Below, piece after piece: positions 60,496 through 62,336 of a stretch of 62,336 nucleotides of DNA; positions within the stretch are counted from its first letter, which is position 1, and every line of letters starts with the position of its first letter. A model generated the notes under the pieces. The model was not told the origin of the DNA, did not search any database, and saw only the letters and a program-made list of their open reading frames with translations. This DNA is from a bacterium (GTDB lineage Bacteria; Bacillota; Clostridia; Lachnospirales; Lachnospiraceae). A program made the position numbers and the translations under genes. The stretch covers positions 1-62,336 of the forward strand of contig SFRL01000018.1 of NCBI GenBank assembly GCA_004562765.1. Reading direction: 5' to 3'.

Positions 60496-61914
60496 ATGCA
60501 AAAACGAGTTTTACGCCTTTACAAAAAGACAGTCAGCATCGTCAATGAGACACCGATCAATATGTATGAAAAGCTGGTGGGAAAGAAAAAGGGATTTCTG
60601 CTGGAGTCCTACGATAAAAACTATGACCGCTATACATTTTTCGGACCGGAGCCGGAGGAGATCATCACCTCAAGGGGCAATTCACTGGTGATCACGAAGG
60701 CAGACGGAACGGAGGAAGTATTGGAGGGCAATCCGTGTGAACTGCTGAAGGAGTACTACAGCAGCTTTGAGATCCGAAAGGATAATCAGGAGCTGGCCTT
60801 CACCGGCGGCCTGGTGGGAAACCTCGGTTATGATTTTGTCCGATATACCGAAACACTTCCCGATGACAATCCTGATACGATCGGCATTGAGACGGTGCAG
60901 ATGATGCTCATGACACATTTCGTACTGGTCGATCATGTGGCGGAAACATTGACCGCCATCGTTCTGGAGGAGGACAACGATGACGGAAAGATGAGGGCGC
61001 TTGCGCTTGCAAATGAGATGATCACCACATGCCGTGCTGCAGGAAGCGAACCCATCAGAAAGAACTTTCATCATGACGGAAAGATCATCGCTCAGTCCGA
61101 TACACTGGAACAGTACAGCGAAAAGGTGGAAAAGATCAGACATTACATCCGTGAGGGACATGTGTTCCAGACTGTGTTATCCCAGCGTTGGACGATCGAG
61201 ACCGGACAGGAGGGCTTTGAGTTGTACAAGGAGCTGCGTGAACTGAATCCTTCGCCGTATCTGTATTATTTCAACTACGGTGATTTTGAAGTTATCGGTA
61301 GCTCGCCGGAGATGATCGTCAAACAGCAGGATGACCACGTATTTACCTGTCCGATCGCAGGCACGCGTCCCAGAGGAGCGGACGCACAGGAGGATGCGCT
61401 GCTCAAGGATGATCTCCTGCAGGATGAGAAGGAACGCGCCGAACACGTGATGCTTGTGGATCTTGCCCGCAACGATATGGGACGGATCTCAGAGTTTGGA
61501 ACGGTCAAGGTGACCAGATTCATGGAGGTGCTGAATTACTCGCACGTGATGCATATCGTATCCATGGTGGAGGGCAGAAAGAAAGGGGAGTTTCATCCGC
61601 TGGATCTCGTGTCAAGCTTCTTGCCGGCGGGAACACTTTCCGGGGCACCAAAGATCCGGGCAATGGAGATCATCGATGAGCTGGAAACACAGCGCCGCGG
61701 TCTGTACGGAGGCGCAACCGGATATATTGACTTTGGCGGCAACATGGATTTTTGTATCACGATCCGAACGATGGTGAAAAAAGGAAAGAACGTTTATCTG
61801 CAGGCCGGCGCCGGCATCGTTGCGGACTCCGTGCCGGAGAATGAGTACAAGGAATGCTGCAACAAAGTCATGGCACTGGCAAAGACGCTGGTGATAGTGT
61901 CAAATGACCTATGA
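60496..61914 (+). CDS. trpE: Anthranilate synthase component I (TrpE)
   Basis: 472 residues, converting chorismate and ammonia to anthranilate, the first step of tryptophan synthesis. The feedback Trp-binding LLES motif is at GFLLESYDK; catalytic blocks CPIAGTRPRG, LVDLARNDMGRIS, AGTLSGAPKIRAMEII and GGATGYIDFGG are all present. ATG 60496 has AGGGAG nine bases upstream; ATG 60475 lies before it. A Trp T-box precedes it. The glutaminase subunit gene trpG should follow, but the sequence turns into transposase-flanking DNA. The last residues (VIVSNDL) may already be altered by that junction. Confidence 0.92.
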   Translation: MQKRVLRLYKKTVSIVNETPINMYEKLVGKKKGFLLESYDKNYDRYTFFGPEPEEIITSRGNSLVITKADGTEEVLEGNPCELLKEYYSSFEIRKDNQELAFTGGLVGNLGYDFVRYTETLPDDNPDTIGIETVQMMLMTHFVLVDHVAETLTAIVLEEDNDDGKMRALALANEMITTCRAAGSEPIRKNFHHDGKIIAQSDTLEQYSEKVEKIRHYIREGHVFQTVLSQRWTIETGQEGFELYKELRELNPSPYLYYFNYGDFEVIGSSPEMIVKQQDDHVFTCPIAGTRPRGADAQEDALLKDDLLQDEKERAEHVMLVDLARNDMGRISEFGTVKVTRFMEVLNYSHVMHIVSMVEGRKKGEFHPLDLVSSFLPAGTLSGAPKIRAMEIIDELETQRRGLYGGATGYIDFGGNMDFCITIRTMVKKGKNVYLQAGAGIVADSVPENEYKECCNKVMALAKTLVIVSNDL

Positions 61915-62092
61915 AAAACTGAGACGAAGAAAAAAGGCTCAGATGAACCTTGAAAACTGTAGATATTTTAAGTTTTGGTAGCTTACCGCAGTTAGTAATT
62001 CTCCGTCATTCACAGCAGTGTAGCAGTTCTTTTTCGTGCCATCAAGGGCATGCCGCTTTGCGGTGGCTGGTTTATTACCTCGGGCTTGGAAT
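61915..62092. other. Non-coding sequence next to the transposase gene
   Basis: 178 bases with no gene. It contains a CTGAG/CTCAG inverted pair (61919-61942) and a CCGC-TTT-GCGG hairpin (about 62053-62062). It likely includes one end of the insertion element whose transposase ends at 62093; the matching end lies outside the window, so terminal repeats cannot be confirmed. Confidence 0.5.
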
Positions 62093-62336
62093 CTAAGAAC
62101 AGTTAGCGGCTTCGCCGTTCTGTAAGTTCAGGATTGTCTTCTGACCAAGGAAGATCAGCAGTTTCCATTTGTCCGGCATTGTGTCAGACTGCGACAACAT
62201 TTCTACTTCGTTTAAGACTTTATAGTTGTTGTGTTTATGGGGTCTTAGGAAGTTGTAATAAGCAACCCAGAGGGCGAGATCGTAGTTGGCACCATCGATG
62301 TTATCAAAACCATTGGTCTTGCGATAGGAAGCCTTG
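62093..62336 (-). mobile_element. Transposase C-terminal part, cut by window edge
   Basis: On the minus strand an open frame enters at the window edge and stops at 62093-62095 (TAG). The visible 80 residues include NYDLALWVAYYNFLRPHKHN, the C-terminal catalytic-helix region of a DDE transposase/integrase fold (N-F-x-R-P-H), then MPDKWKLLIFLGQ and a short tail. The IS family cannot be fixed from this piece. It lies opposite to trpE where trpG would be expected, so the element, or a rearrangement mediated by it, interrupts the trp operon. Confidence 0.8.

Noticed and set aside
61915..62336. Complete insertion sequence with terminal inverted repeats
   Set aside because: Only the transposase C-terminus is visible and the other end is outside the window, so ends cannot be defined.

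Overview
The window looks like a chromosomal segment of a gut anaerobe of the Lachnospiraceae (Roseburia or Agathobacter type). This rests on moderately GC-balanced coding with strong AGGAGG-type ribosome binding sites, a Trp T-box leader, a class III (oxygen-sensitive) ribonucleotide reductase, a glycyl radical diol dehydratase, a giant acyl-CoA dehydratase activase, a DUF5721 protein and a chemoreceptor (so probably a motile organism). Genus is inferred, not proven. Most genes are intact and on the plus strand; minus-strand genes are bounded by hairpin terminators.

Layout. 1-1000: AT-rich, foreign-looking DNA with three regularly spaced hairpins (74-bp period, covarying stems) inside a pair of 16-bp near-identical repeats, followed by an HD_3 nucleotidase-like gene. 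1.0-5.6 kb: a candidate small RNA, an HD phosphohydrolase, a GNAT acetyltransferase, a FAD/Rieske oxidoreductase, a two-domain hemerythrin and a RelA-like protein. 5.7-8.5 kb: metY with an SDR and an AhpD/CMD-like protein behind a palindromic operator. 8.5-13.1 kb: ComEC-like hydrolase, diguanylate cyclase and a complete polar amino acid ABC transporter. 13.1-19.3 kb: subtilisin-like protease, receiver protein, PocR-type hybrid kinase, lspA and DUF5721. 19.3-25.9 kb: transglutaminase-like lipoprotein, DegV, P-type ATPase and a natural fusion of 5-formyl-THF cyclo-ligase with FolC.

25.9-32.1 kb: proB-proA run closely into a GH5 glucanase lipoprotein, an orphan sugar-binding lipoprotein and a chemoreceptor, which reads as a polysaccharide degrade-bind-swim module without any permease. 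32.1-38.9 kb: FMN_bind-like protein, tRNA-Gly, small membrane protein, HAD phosphatase, an ECF S component behind an unusual three-half-site operator, and a second hybrid kinase/receiver pair with a tiny 46-codon gene. 39-48.8 kb: orphan glycyl radical diol dehydratase with hisB, NrdR-controlled nrdD, and a 1415-residue activase/dehydratase fusion. 49-58.7 kb: a rhomboid-fold pseudoprotease with zinc ribbon, glnS, DUF2225, a MocR-type regulator, a YjjG-like HAD, a sodium symporter, an intracellular GH13 with an odd Pro/Ala tail, and a small membrane protein.

58.6-62.3 kb is rearranged: uridine kinase loses its C-terminus where it runs into the headless, frameshifted remains of a nitronate monooxygenase. 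A Trp-specific T-box and trpE follow, but instead of trpG the sequence goes into the 3' end of an opposite-strand transposase. Both ends of the window are therefore marked by mobile or foreign DNA. The strongest candidates for something new are the hairpin array at the left end, the GH5/binding-protein/chemoreceptor module, the activator-less glycyl radical enzyme and the giant activase.
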